A stretch of DNA of 64,000 nt, from positions 551,430 to 615,429 of the forward strand of contig NZ_LMGK01000012.1 of the NCBI RefSeq assembly GCF_001427125.1. Reading direction: 5' to 3'. How positions within the stretch are numbered: position 1 is the first letter of the stretch; each line of letters opens with the position of its first letter. This document shows, one piece after another, positions 25,266 to 35,200 of the stretch. The translations under genes were made by a program, and so were the position numbers. The notes beneath the pieces were generated by a model, which saw nothing but the letters and a program-made list of their open reading frames with translations, did not search any database and was not told where the DNA came from. Origin of the DNA: Pseudomonas sp. Root562. Its GTDB lineage: Bacteria > Pseudomonadota > Gammaproteobacteria > Pseudomonadales > Pseudomonadaceae.

Positions 25266-25889
25266 TTAGCGCATCAATTGAGCGAGGGTCTGGTCATTGA
25301 CGTCGGAGCTGGCAGCCAGGCCTTCGCGTACGCCCGCGATGTCGGCGGGGGCGCGGTTCTGGCTGAGTTTGCGTTTGCCCTCGAGACGGTCGATGGGAAT
25401 GGCGAAACCGACGATGGCCTTGAGCATGCCGTCGATGTAATCGGCGGGGGCATCGGCCACTGACCATGGCTGGGCGCGGCCAGCTTCATGACGGTCGGTG
25501 AGGGTGCTGACAATGTCGAGCAGCCGCCCGCCATCGCTGAAGGTTTCGGCACGGCCATAGGCATGTACCGCGACGTAGTTCCAGGTGGGCACGACTTTGC
25601 CGTGTTCGGCCTTGCTCGGATAGAAGCCAGGGCTGACGTAGGCATCGGGGCCGGCAAAAATCAGCAGGGCTTCAGCGCCGTCGCGCAGGTCTTTCCACTG
25701 TGGATTGGCTTTGGCCAAGTGTCCGTACAGCGTGCCGTTCGAGCCCTGTTCGCAGTGCAGCAGAACCGGTACATGACTGGCTTGCAGGCCACTTTCACCG
25801 TGGGTCACCAAAATGGCGAGCCGGCTGGCGAGCATCAGTTCATGCAGTTGGGACAACTCGTCGATGGCAAAGGCACGTGGCGTGTACAT
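25266..25889 (-). CDS. FMN-binding negative transcriptional regulator (PaiB family)
   Basis: 207 aa. MYTPRAFAIDELSQLHELM starts the split-barrel FMN-binding PaiB domain, continuing SHVPVLLH, LYGHLAKANPQWKDL, VSPGFYPSK, VPTWNYVAVHAYG, and ending EGKRKLSQNRAPADIAGVREGL. In Bacillus PaiB represses sporulation and protease genes; in Gram-negatives the family is uncharacterised. The start at 25889 has AAGGAA at about 10 bases; the 10-residue extension to 25919 has none. It is divergent from the MocR-type regulator 92 bases away, a frequent pairing. Confidence 0.87.
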   Translation of the reverse strand: MYTPRAFAIDELSQLHELMLASRLAILVTHGESGLQASHVPVLLHCEQGSNGTLYGHLAKANPQWKDLRDGAEALLIFAGPDAYVSPGFYPSKAEHGKVVPTWNYVAVHAYGRAETFSDGGRLLDIVSTLTDRHEAGRAQPWSVADAPADYIDGMLKAIVGFAIPIDRLEGKRKLSQNRAPADIAGVREGLAASSDVNDQTLAQLMR

Positions 25890-25981
25890 GAAGATATTTT
25901 CCTTGGCGAATGCCTGCATCCTAGGCAGGCTATTGGTCTGTTGTAAGAGCCATTAACGACCAATTTCATAGGTCCATTGTC

Positions 25982-27532
25982 ATGACTACCGAACCACTGT
26001 CCCTTTCGTTCAACCCGGCGGGCATCGAACTTGACCGCCGCCAGGGGCTGAGTCGGCAGCTGTATCAGGCATTGCGCCTGCGGGTGCTGGATGGGCGACT
26101 GGCCAGTGGCACCCGTCTTCCCGCCAGCCGCGATCTGGCGGCGGCTCTGGCGATTTCCCGCAACAGTGTGGTACGCGCCTACGACCAACTGTATGCCGAA
26201 GGCTTCATCGAGGGACGAGTCGGCGATGGGACCTATGTCGCGCAATTACCTCAGAATGCGTTGCCGGCAAAAAAATTATCCACAAAAGTATCCACAGGGT
26301 TGTCAACAGGCTTACCCACAACCTTATCCACAAATTGGCTGGATTTACCTGTTGATTCATCCAGCAAAGTTATCCACAGCGGTGCGTTGGGTCGCGTAGA
26401 AAAGAACCATTTACCGAGTCCACCAAGCGGGCCTCCGCGGGCATTCAGGGTTGGCGTTCCGGCCTTTGACCTTTTTCCTTTCGAGGTGTGGGCCAAGCTG
26501 AATGCGGCTTTCTGGCGAAAACCGGATTTGCAGCAGCTGTGTTACGGCGACCCCGCAGGTGATGCGCGTCTGCGTGGGATGATTGCCGCGTACTTGCGCA
26601 GTTCCCGGGGCATGCAGTGCACGGCTGAACAAATTGTGATCACCAGTGGTGCGCAGCAGGGGATCAGCCTTTGTGCACAGTTGCTGGTCGAACCTGGCGA
26701 TGGTGTGGCGATTGAGAATCCCGGTTATCGCGCGGCGGGTCATGCGTTCGCCGTGGCCGGTGCCCGATTGCACGGGGTGGCGGTGGACAGTGACGGTATC
26801 GATTGCAACGAATTGAACGGCATCGTGGATTGTCGTTTGGCCTATGTCACACCTTCGCATCAATACCCGACGGGGGTGGTGATGAGTCTGGCGCGGCGGC
26901 TCGAGTTATTGGCCTGGGCCGAGAAAACCCAAGGCTGGATTGTCGAGGACGATTACGATGGCGAGTACCGTTACAGCGGCGCGCCACTGGCACCGCTGGC
27001 CGCGCTGGATCGTCACGGGCGCGTGCTCTACGTTGGCACGTTCGGCAAAGTGGCTTTCCCGGCATTGCGCCTGGGTTATCTGGTGTTGCCAACGGCACTG
27101 GTGGACGCTTTCAGCCAGCGTCGCGCGGTCGATGTCCGGCACTCCGAGGTCAGCACCCAGGCCGTCATGGCCGAATTCATGGCGGCCGGGCATTTCCAGC
27201 GGCACATCCGCCGTATGCGCCGCGCCGCGTTGAGTCGTCGCAATACGCTGCTGGCCAACTGGCCCTCGGACATTCCCGGGGTGGGCAGCCTGCCGAGTGT
27301 CGCGGCAGGGTTGCACGTGACGGTGGCAGTCGATACTCAGGCCCGTGAACGTGAACTGATTGAGGCTGCCGCCGGCGTCGATGTCGAGATCAACGGCCTG
27401 AGCAGTTACTGGCTAGCGGATTCGAGCACTTCGGCGGATCAGCGGGCAGGGCTGGTGCTGGGATTTGCGGCGGTGCCGGAAGCGGCTATCGCGTCAGCGC
27501 TTGTGCGTTTGCGCAGTGCCTGGTGCCGGTAA
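25982..27532 (+). CDS. MocR-type regulator (GntR HTH + aminotransferase-like domain)
   Basis: 516 aa. An N-terminal GntR winged helix (about 16-90, LPASRDLAAALAISRNSVVRAYDQLYAEGFIEGRVGDGTYV) is joined by a long variable linker (about 91-150) to a type I aminotransferase domain (about 155-515). This contains ITSGAQQGISLCAQLLVEPGDGVAIENPGY, WIVEDDYDGEYRY and the PLP lysine in GTFGKVAFPALRLGYLV (Lys356). Such proteins sense PLP or an amine and control an adjacent divergent gene, here the paiB-acetyltransferase operon. The linker is coded by five 12-base DnaA-box-like repeats (26276-26332). Confidence 0.9.
   Translation: MTTEPLSLSFNPAGIELDRRQGLSRQLYQALRLRVLDGRLASGTRLPASRDLAAALAISRNSVVRAYDQLYAEGFIEGRVGDGTYVAQLPQNALPAKKLSTKVSTGLSTGLPTTLSTNWLDLPVDSSSKVIHSGALGRVEKNHLPSPPSGPPRAFRVGVPAFDLFPFEVWAKLNAAFWRKPDLQQLCYGDPAGDARLRGMIAAYLRSSRGMQCTAEQIVITSGAQQGISLCAQLLVEPGDGVAIENPGYRAAGHAFAVAGARLHGVAVDSDGIDCNELNGIVDCRLAYVTPSHQYPTGVVMSLARRLELLAWAEKTQGWIVEDDYDGEYRYSGAPLAPLAALDRHGRVLYVGTFGKVAFPALRLGYLVLPTALVDAFSQRRAVDVRHSEVSTQAVMAEFMAAGHFQRHIRRMRRAALSRRNTLLANWPSDIPGVGSLPSVAAGLHVTVAVDTQARERELIEAAAGVDVEINGLSSYWLADSSTSADQRAGLVLGFAAVPEAAIASALVRLRSAWCR
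26276..26378 (+). repeat. DnaA-box-like 12-bp tandem array inside the MocR gene
   Basis: Nine-mers matching or near TTATCCACA begin at 26276 (perfect), 26288 (one mismatch), 26300 (two), 26312 (one) and 26324 (perfect), each exactly 12 bases apart and in the same orientation. A sixth perfect TTATCCACA occurs at 26370-26378, in a different reading frame. The array codes for a repeating LSTK/VSTG/LSTG/LPTT/LSTN linker. Confidence 0.85.
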
Positions 27533-27564
27533 AGGGCGGGTCCGCGGACCCGCCCCTCTATGAG

Positions 27565-30500
27565 TCACTGGGGCTCGAGTTGCAGGAACAATGATTGGGT
27601 GGAAGCACTGGTGATTCGACGCAGTACGTAGTCGATGGGTTGCAGCGTTGCCAATTGTTCTCGAAGCTCGGTATCCAGCGTCGCCAGGTATTTTTCCGAT
27701 ACTTTCAGATGCGCTGCTGTGGGGTGGGCGGCATCGCTCTCAAGTGTTTCGTAGTGGAAGTGCGCAACCCACAGTTCCTGGTCATTGTCGGTAGCGTCGA
27801 GAATCCGGTACTCCTGAAAGTAGTCCTTGCGCCCCGTGGTTCTGATCCGGCCTTGCTCGTTGCGCAGGATTTTGACCTGTCGGTTTTCGTGCAACCATTG
27901 GAAGTACTCCTGCCTTGGCTTGCGCTTCTTGAGCATTTTTGTGCGTGTCTTGATGCCCTCTTTGCGGAGTCTGTCAGCCCTGCCGCGCAATTCCAGGCTC
28001 AGGCCGGCTACGGGAGGAGGTTGTTTGCCGGCACTTCTGATGTTGCTCATGGCCTGTTCGACGCTTGTGGCGGACTCTTCCAGTTTGCGCGCCTGTTGAT
28101 CGAACAGGTCCTGTACATCGGCAGGGATTCGATTTGCACGTTCGGCGTCCCGATTGATGCGCTTGGTGAATTCGTTTGCGTCCACGTTGAGGTTCAGGCC
28201 GGCAGCGATGGTGGCGAGATCATCCAGCGCGGGTTTGGCGGGCTTGGCGCTTTTGGGAACGAGCTTCTGGAATAACTCCTCTTTTTTCTCCTGCCCGGAT
28301 GTTTGCGGGGCTTCGCTTTCGACGACGCGTGGGCGGGTCTTGGTGACTTTGACCTTGGGCCGCGACGGGCCTGCAACAGCAGGTCGGGAAGGTTGATGGA
28401 TGAAAGCTTCTTCGGCTTCAGGAAGCAGTTGGTTGAGCTGGTTCAGCGTCAGTGTTTGAAATTCCGAGATCAGCACTTGAAGGTGGTCGAGCGCCGATTG
28501 GTGAACCATCCCGGGGTATCGGGCTGGCAGATCCTTAATACACTGAAGTGCATCGGCATAGATGTCGGCCAGCCTGGACAGCTTTTGGATGCGCGCCTCG
28601 GGCGGCTCGGTATTGCTCGGCTGTTTCATCATTTCAGCAACTTCATGGCTGGCGTCGGCGGCGTCCTCCACCATGCTGACGATCGCCGTTCGAGCTTCGG
28701 ACATGGTTTCGCCAGATGCCTCTTGGATGCACTGTTCGTAGGCCATGCCCACTTCATTGGCTTTGAAGTCCAGGCGAGTGAATTTCGGCAAGAGTTTTGT
28801 CAGATCGGCGATTCTGGTAAGCCCGACATGGCCCAGTACCTGGAGACCTGTCAGGGTGGTTTGTGACTGTTCCAAGCGTTCGACGATGGCGTCTCCCAAT
28901 GCGATTGCCTCTCGGATGTCGGTCAGATCCGCTCGTACCGGCTCACCCGTGTTCAAAGGCGCTTGCGCCAGCAGTTTCTGCATGATCCGGGCGTACTGGT
29001 TTTTCTTTACCGTAAACCAGAGTGAAAGGAACTTTTGCTGCACGGTGGTGAGGCGCATTAACTCGTAGGTGTACCCGGTTTCCCCGCCCAGCGAACGCCA
29101 TTCGCTCAACTGTTCGAGGGCTTTTCCATAACTTGTTTTCAGCTCGTCGAGTTTGTCGGTGTAGAGCCTGGTCGCTGCTTCGAGATTCTCGGTGGAAGCC
29201 TGAGTCATGCTCGTCTGAAGGAGATTGAGTGCTTGCTGTTGGGTTTCTTCCTGGCTTCTGAACGCCTCCAATTGAGTATCAAGTTCCGCTTTGCGTTTTT
29301 CCTTGGCTAGCTTCAGGGCTTTCAAACGGCTTTTCGGGCCACCGCCGCGCAGGCGCAGCCGCGTATCGACAAACCATTTGCCATGGGGGCCACGAGCCAA
29401 CAACGGCCCGGTACGTTTGGCGTCATCGGGACTGACAATCTGCACGTCTTCGTCGTCATTGACGGTGACCTGAAACCAGCGTTCACCTACCTGGGCGTAG
29501 TGTGTTTCGTTAAGTTCATACAGATGGGGCGGCTTGTTGTTCAGCGTCTTCATCTCGATATTGTTCAGGTCCGGCGCAGAGACGCTGAGCTTGTCCAGAT
29601 AGGTGCCCAATGACGGGGTCGAGCGACGAGGCACCGATACACCGGTCTCCAGAGAGGAGGTATGGCTGTCGGGCAATTGATCAAAAGATACTGAAGGGGC
29701 CATGGAAATTTTCGCAGGTACAGGCTTGGGCGATTGCGGTGTTACTGGAGCTGACGGCAGGTCCCACGCCGGTTTTTTGCGTACACGCCTGGTCCATTCA
29801 CTGTGACGCTGCTGGTAAGCGCGGTGAGTCAGCACAATGGCCAGCGTCACCAGCACATCACCCAATGAGCTCCATTCGATCAGCGTGTCGCCTTGTTCAT
29901 GGGCGTCGAGTGCTTGCTGGATCTCGCTGATGCTTTGCCACACCCAGACGGCGGTCCCCACAGGCCCGCTCAAGAACGTCGAGGCAACGTTGAAAATCGC
30001 CCAGGCGCTGTCCTTCAAAAGTGTCCAGCGTCTTTCCTCATTGGACACTGATGACCGATCCGCCTGCTCTGCCATGGCATTGGCGTTGCTGGTGAACAAT
30101 GCGGACAGCAAGTCGCCAGTGATCTCCTCGGTGTCCAGATCGATAGGTCCCGCCAGGTCCAGGCTGAATAACGTCGAGATACCGGACTGAGTCGCCAGCC
30201 AAGGTGAAGGCAACCCTACGGGAAAAACGTATTGCGCATATTCGAAGCTCAGCGCCGGTGTCGGCAGCCAGGCCAGTACGCAATCGCGCAGCTCGCCCGG
30301 TTGGTGCAGGGCGTAAACCAGGTTTGCCTGCGAGGCAAATTGTATTAACGGTTGCTCGAACAGTGGCCGGTAAAGCAGGCAGGGAGCGTCTGTTTTTTGC
30401 CGCGGGCCGATGATGAACATGTTGCTGACGGTGTCACCGCCGGACAGCAGGCGATGCCGAGGCTTGAACGTGAGAGGGCGAATGACGATATCGGAATGAG

Positions 30501-32142
30501 GTTGTGGAGGTTTTCCCTGTGCGACGTCCATCAACTCGCTAATGTAGCGATAGCCAGTCTCGTCAACACCACCCAATTGTTGAAGCATGCATTCCAGTGC
30601 ATTGAGCCGCAGCAAGTCGGGCAATTGATCGATGTAGCGCTGTTTCTGAATCGCGGCTTGCACCGAATCATCGATCAGTTTGTTCCTCAGCAACTTCGGG
30701 TAGATCTCGCCGATATTGACCTTGGCGGCGATGTCGACCAGATAATCGACAGTCAGCCAATCGGGCACCAGCGTGTTGTTTTTGAAACTCAACTCGGCCC
30801 GGTAGGGCGCGGTATTTTGCAGGGCGAAATCACCCAGGTTTTCGGTATACCGGTCTTGCGGATTGGGCAAGGTGAGCCCGCCGACGGTGAAGCTGTTGGT
30901 GACAGTGATTTGCAGATCATCAAGCGGCAGTCGTGAGGCCCCGTCACTGGTTTTGTCCTTGACGATGGCTTCGCGCATGGCGGTCTGCGCATACACACTG
31001 ATCAGAGGAATGTCGTTTGCGCTTGAGCTGTTGCGCAGTTTTCCAAGGCGGGCAAGGCAGTGGCTGTAGTCTTGCAAATGACTGGGCGAGGCATTGGATA
31101 ACCAATCGGGAATGGCCGCCTCAAGCTGCTCGATACGGTTTTTGTCGCTAGTGCTGAAATGCTCAGCCGGGGTGGCTGCCGTACGCAAGCCCGGGGGTGT
31201 TGCGGTCCTGGCGGTCGAGACCGGAGGGACGAGTGCATTAATGGCGTCCATTTGAGAGGCTATCAGCGCCCAGGCCATATGATCGAAAACGTTGCCGTCG
31301 GGCTCGACCAGTCGCCACTTCAGCGTGCGCCCTGCCAGGTCGATGTCGATCCGGTCAGGCAGCGTCGCGCCCAGTTGCTCCAGAGAATCGAAGGCTTCGT
31401 AACCGCTTTCCACTGTGTACAGCATGATCTGTTCACGCTGTTTGTAAGTGGCCTGCAGTGCAATCGCACCGCCGAGCATTAGATGAACGCCTTCGTTGTT
31501 GTCCACGTCGATCAGGCAGGCTTTGATACCGGGAATTTCAGTATTTTTCCGGGCTCGTTCGGTTTTGTCCGGATAGTTGTACACCGCACGGGCCACCGTA
31601 CATTGATCGACATTCCAGCCCTTTACCTGTTGGACATCAAATGCGTTTTTCAGCGTCTCGCAGAGTCCATGCCATCGCGGTTGGTCGCTGACTGTTTCAT
31701 TCCAGAACGCCAGTGCGCGCTGTTGAAACTCGACCATCAACAGGGCGGCGTGGTCGTTGAGCAGTTGGGCAATGTCTTCGACACTGACAGCAAGATGAAC
31801 GGGGTCGCTGGTCAATGGGCTGTGCGTCAGGAAATGCTCACCCTCGATGAAATTGGCGACACCTGCGCTCCAGCTCAAACGCACCAGCGCATGGGTCAAT
31901 GTTTCCACGGAGGGAGAGGCGGCACTCAGCGTTCCATTGGTCATGCGCCATTGCGGCGTCACAATCAGTGTCTGGTCGGGGTCAATGTCGAGCAGTGGAT
32001 AAAGTTTTTTCAGTGCTTCGCTCAGCACCTGCGAGCTGGCATCGTCGAGGGAAGGCCCCTGATTGGTCAGGCTGACCAGCTTGCTTCTGTCCAGCAACAG
32101 TGTTGCGTTGTTTGCGGAGGTGCTTGTGGATTCTCGGGTCAT
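27565..32142 (-). CDS. Giant DUF6543/dermonecrotic-toxin-like protein, paralogue 1
   Basis: 1,525 aa from the ATG at 32142, with AAGGAA 8-9 bases before it; a second ATG two codons upstream is too close to that site. It has no signal peptide. Layout: an N-terminal alpha/beta part (about 30-330) with YTVESGYEAFDSLEQLGATLPDRI; a repeated-motif middle with PCLLYRPLFEQPLIQFAS and AQYVFPVGLPSPW; an amphipathic/hydrophobic region (about 705-750, WAIFNVASTFLSGPVGTAVW); RLRLRGGGPKSRLKALK (about 925-940); a long coiled-coil-rich stretch (about 935-1300); a Lys/Pro-rich section; and a terminal domain (about 1410-1525). I recall this arrangement from Pseudomonas DUF6543 proteins, some toxin- or effector-like. 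No catalytic residues are recognised. Confidence 0.6.
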   Translation of the reverse strand: MTRESTSTSANNATLLLDRSKLVSLTNQGPSLDDASSQVLSEALKKLYPLLDIDPDQTLIVTPQWRMTNGTLSAASPSVETLTHALVRLSWSAGVANFIEGEHFLTHSPLTSDPVHLAVSVEDIAQLLNDHAALLMVEFQQRALAFWNETVSDQPRWHGLCETLKNAFDVQQVKGWNVDQCTVARAVYNYPDKTERARKNTEIPGIKACLIDVDNNEGVHLMLGGAIALQATYKQREQIMLYTVESGYEAFDSLEQLGATLPDRIDIDLAGRTLKWRLVEPDGNVFDHMAWALIASQMDAINALVPPVSTARTATPPGLRTAATPAEHFSTSDKNRIEQLEAAIPDWLSNASPSHLQDYSHCLARLGKLRNSSSANDIPLISVYAQTAMREAIVKDKTSDGASRLPLDDLQITVTNSFTVGGLTLPNPQDRYTENLGDFALQNTAPYRAELSFKNNTLVPDWLTVDYLVDIAAKVNIGEIYPKLLRNKLIDDSVQAAIQKQRYIDQLPDLLRLNALECMLQQLGGVDETGYRYISELMDVAQGKPPQPHSDIVIRPLTFKPRHRLLSGGDTVSNMFIIGPRQKTDAPCLLYRPLFEQPLIQFASQANLVYALHQPGELRDCVLAWLPTPALSFEYAQYVFPVGLPSPWLATQSGISTLFSLDLAGPIDLDTEEITGDLLSALFTSNANAMAEQADRSSVSNEERRWTLLKDSAWAIFNVASTFLSGPVGTAVWVWQSISEIQQALDAHEQGDTLIEWSSLGDVLVTLAIVLTHRAYQQRHSEWTRRVRKKPAWDLPSAPVTPQSPKPVPAKISMAPSVSFDQLPDSHTSSLETGVSVPRRSTPSLGTYLDKLSVSAPDLNNIEMKTLNNKPPHLYELNETHYAQVGERWFQVTVNDDEDVQIVSPDDAKRTGPLLARGPHGKWFVDTRLRLRGGGPKSRLKALKLAKEKRKAELDTQLEAFRSQEETQQQALNLLQTSMTQASTENLEAATRLYTDKLDELKTSYGKALEQLSEWRSLGGETGYTYELMRLTTVQQKFLSLWFTVKKNQYARIMQKLLAQAPLNTGEPVRADLTDIREAIALGDAIVERLEQSQTTLTGLQVLGHVGLTRIADLTKLLPKFTRLDFKANEVGMAYEQCIQEASGETMSEARTAIVSMVEDAADASHEVAEMMKQPSNTEPPEARIQKLSRLADIYADALQCIKDLPARYPGMVHQSALDHLQVLISEFQTLTLNQLNQLLPEAEEAFIHQPSRPAVAGPSRPKVKVTKTRPRVVESEAPQTSGQEKKEELFQKLVPKSAKPAKPALDDLATIAAGLNLNVDANEFTKRINRDAERANRIPADVQDLFDQQARKLEESATSVEQAMSNIRSAGKQPPPVAGLSLELRGRADRLRKEGIKTRTKMLKKRKPRQEYFQWLHENRQVKILRNEQGRIRTTGRKDYFQEYRILDATDNDQELWVAHFHYETLESDAAHPTAAHLKVSEKYLATLDTELREQLATLQPIDYVLRRITSASTQSLFLQLEPQ

Positions 32143-32274
32143 GGTCATTTTCCTTTTTGACCGGCATGGGGGCGGCCGCCAGCCTGCGATACGGGCATCA
32201 CAGCCCGATGAGATGGAGGCAGGCAGGCGACAGCGTTTGAAAGGACCCACCGACAGGTGAGTCTGCAGCAGCGA

Positions 32275-35200
32275 TCAGGTGGAGGTGGATGTCTTGGCGA
32301 AGAACAGTGATCGGGCCAACTGAGGGCTGATCCTGCTGCGATAGATTTCGATTGCGTCCTGGTTGCTGGTGCTGGCCCCGATATCGACACGACCCAGCAG
32401 CCGTTGCTCGCGGGTTTTCAGATGCGCTGCGGTGTAGGACTGGACGTCGTCCTTGAGCTGGGCGTAGTGAAAGTGGGCATACCAAAGCGCATTTGCGGAG
32501 GTGGCGTCACGCACTTCGTATTCCTGCAGATAGTCCCGGCGCTGCCCTTTGAGTCGACGTCGGTCTCCCACCGGCACGATATCGACTTCGCCTTTGCTGT
32601 GTAGCCATTCGACGCGTGCAGCGGTGGGCGGTTGCCGTTTGGTCATTTCAAGCCGCAACCGATGGCCTTCGGCATACAGTAGCGCGGTTTGCGTGGCCAG
32701 TTGCGTCAGTACCGATTGCGCCTCGTTTGTATGATCTTGCGTGGTATTGCTTTGCATGAGCGCTGCGTTGATCGCCTTGGTGGCTTCTTCAAGGCGAGAA
32801 GCTTGTTGGTGGAATGCTTCCTCTATTTCCACCGGGAGCTGCCAGGATTGTTTTGAGTCTGCTTCGGTACGTTGAATAAAGGCGGGTAGCGCATCCAGCA
32901 ATGCTTTACCCGCCTTTATGCGTGCCCCGGGATCAGGCAGGCGCGTTTTCGGCGCCTGCGGTTTCATCGTCAAACGTTCGACCCAGACCCCGGGGGTCTT
33001 TTCATGGAAGGTGGCGATCACTTTGCCGGTCACCGGCGCGGTGACATCCACAAGGACCATGTGACCGGGCGCGGTTTTGCGGGTCTGGCCGATCACCGTA
33101 CCTTTGAAGCGCGTTGTGATGACCCTTTTGTTTGACGTCGATGTGGTGCGTGACGGGCCGGGTACAGGCTCCAGGAGTTGCTGTTCGCGCAGCAGGTCCG
33201 CCAGATGCCCGACGGTCTGCTGATTGAACTCGTCGATACGACCCTGCAATCGCGTAAATTGCGTTTGCACGATCTGCTCCTGGTTGGCTGTAGAGAAGCT
33301 CTTGAGGCGTTGTTCGATAGCGGCGAACTGGTCGATCAGGTTGTTCAAGGCCTCAATCCGTTCATCCGTGCGCAACAGCTGCGCATCACCCATCAACTCC
33401 ATTGCACTGTTCACCGTCAGGTCGGCGTCTTCGACAATCTGCTCGAGTGATGCTTTGGCACTGGACAGTTCGGCCGTTTCGCCAGATTTGACGCACACCT
33501 CGCGAGCCAGCGTGACTTGAAGGGACTTGAGGTCCGGAAGGTCGAATTTTGGCAGTTTCTTTTGATACTCAAGGGACAGCTGCTCGGCTTTCTTGCCCAG
33601 GCGCGTCAATTCCTTGAAGCGCAACTGAGCGAACTCGACCTTCTCGATAACGCCTTGGGTCAGGTCCGACATGTTTTCAAACGTCCCGGCGGGAGGCGAT
33701 TGGGCACTGTCTTCTTTGGCATCGAGATGTTCCAGGGTCAACTTCAGGGCATCGACGAACGCCGGGTATTTCTCGTCGATCCAGGTCTGGTTGAAAAACA
33801 GTTGAGTTCCCAGCATCTCGATCATCGCGTCACGATAGTTACGCACATCCTCGACCAGGTTGAGTGATTTGAGTTTCTCGATGGTGATTTCATATTCACC
33901 GATGCGCTCCTCGAGTTTGTCGAGAAATGTTTGTTTAGCTGCATCCCTTGCATCTGCGGAAGCCTTTTTCATGGTGTTGTAGGCATCGGTAATACTTTGG
34001 CGTTTGGACGCCATCTGCGCATCGAAAACCGCCAGGTGAGCCTTGATCTCGGTGATTTTGGTGGCGTTGGCTTTTTGCAATGCCTTGAGCCTGCTTTTCT
34101 TGCCACCGCCACGCAGTCGCAGCCTGATATCGATGACCCAATCGCCTCTGGAATTGTTGATCAACAAGGGGCCGGTGATGGAAGGTTGTTTGCGGGTATC
34201 AACGATTTGCACGATTTCATCGTCGTTCAGGAAGACTTCGAACCATCGTTCGCCTACCGGGGCATAGTATTTGGACTGATGTTCATAAAGGTGTTTGTGC
34301 CAGCCTTCGGTGCTGGCCGCTCCCAGCCCCGGCGGTTTGGGGATTTTGTACCGGTCCAGGGTTGGCCCCAGCCCTGCGCTGTTGCTATTGAGTACGGTCG
34401 CGGGGTGGAGTGAGGTCTGGTGTTCGGCCGGCAGATAATCATCCTCAATATCAGGTAACTGGATGCTGGCCGGGGTCTGCGGCGGAGGGTTTTTCTGCGC
34501 GCCGCCAATAACGGCTGTTTCGGTCTTCGCAGGGCGCGCGCGCGCCGGTTGGCGTCGGGCGGTCGCCTGATGAGCCAGCACCATGCCCAGGGTCAGGAAC
34601 AAGTCGGTCAGGGCAGACCATTGTGCTGGCGTATCCTGGTTTTCCCGGGCATCAATGCCTTCTTGCAGGTCGTCCAGAATCTGCCAGATCCACGCAGCCG
34701 TTCCGGCGGTTCGACCGAGAAAAGGCAACACGGCGCTGAAGATCATCCAGGCGCGTTGTTTGAAGCTGGCCCAGCGGCTTTCGGCGTTGGATACCGAATC
34801 CCGCTCGCTCTTCATGATCAGCGCATTGGCGTTGGCCTTGAACAGTTTCATCAGGCGGTCGTGCTCGATCACTTTTTGCCCGAGCGACACCGGTCCGCTC
34901 ATCCGCAGGGAAATGGTCGGGTCGGCCAACAGTTGTGACACCGTCCAGACCGAAGGCAATTCACCCGGGAAGACATACTGCGAATAATTGAACCGAACAT
35001 CGTCCGCCAACCATGCCAGGGTAGATTCGCGAAGCTCCTTGTCGTGTTTGATCGCATACAGCAGGTTGGCGGCCGAGGGGTACTGAGTCAACGCTTGTGC
35101 AAGCAGTGGGCGATAGAGAATGCAAGGCCCATTGGCCATGTCCCGCGGCCCGATCACAAACATGTTGGTGACTTCATCAGGGGTTTTGTTTTTATCCTGG

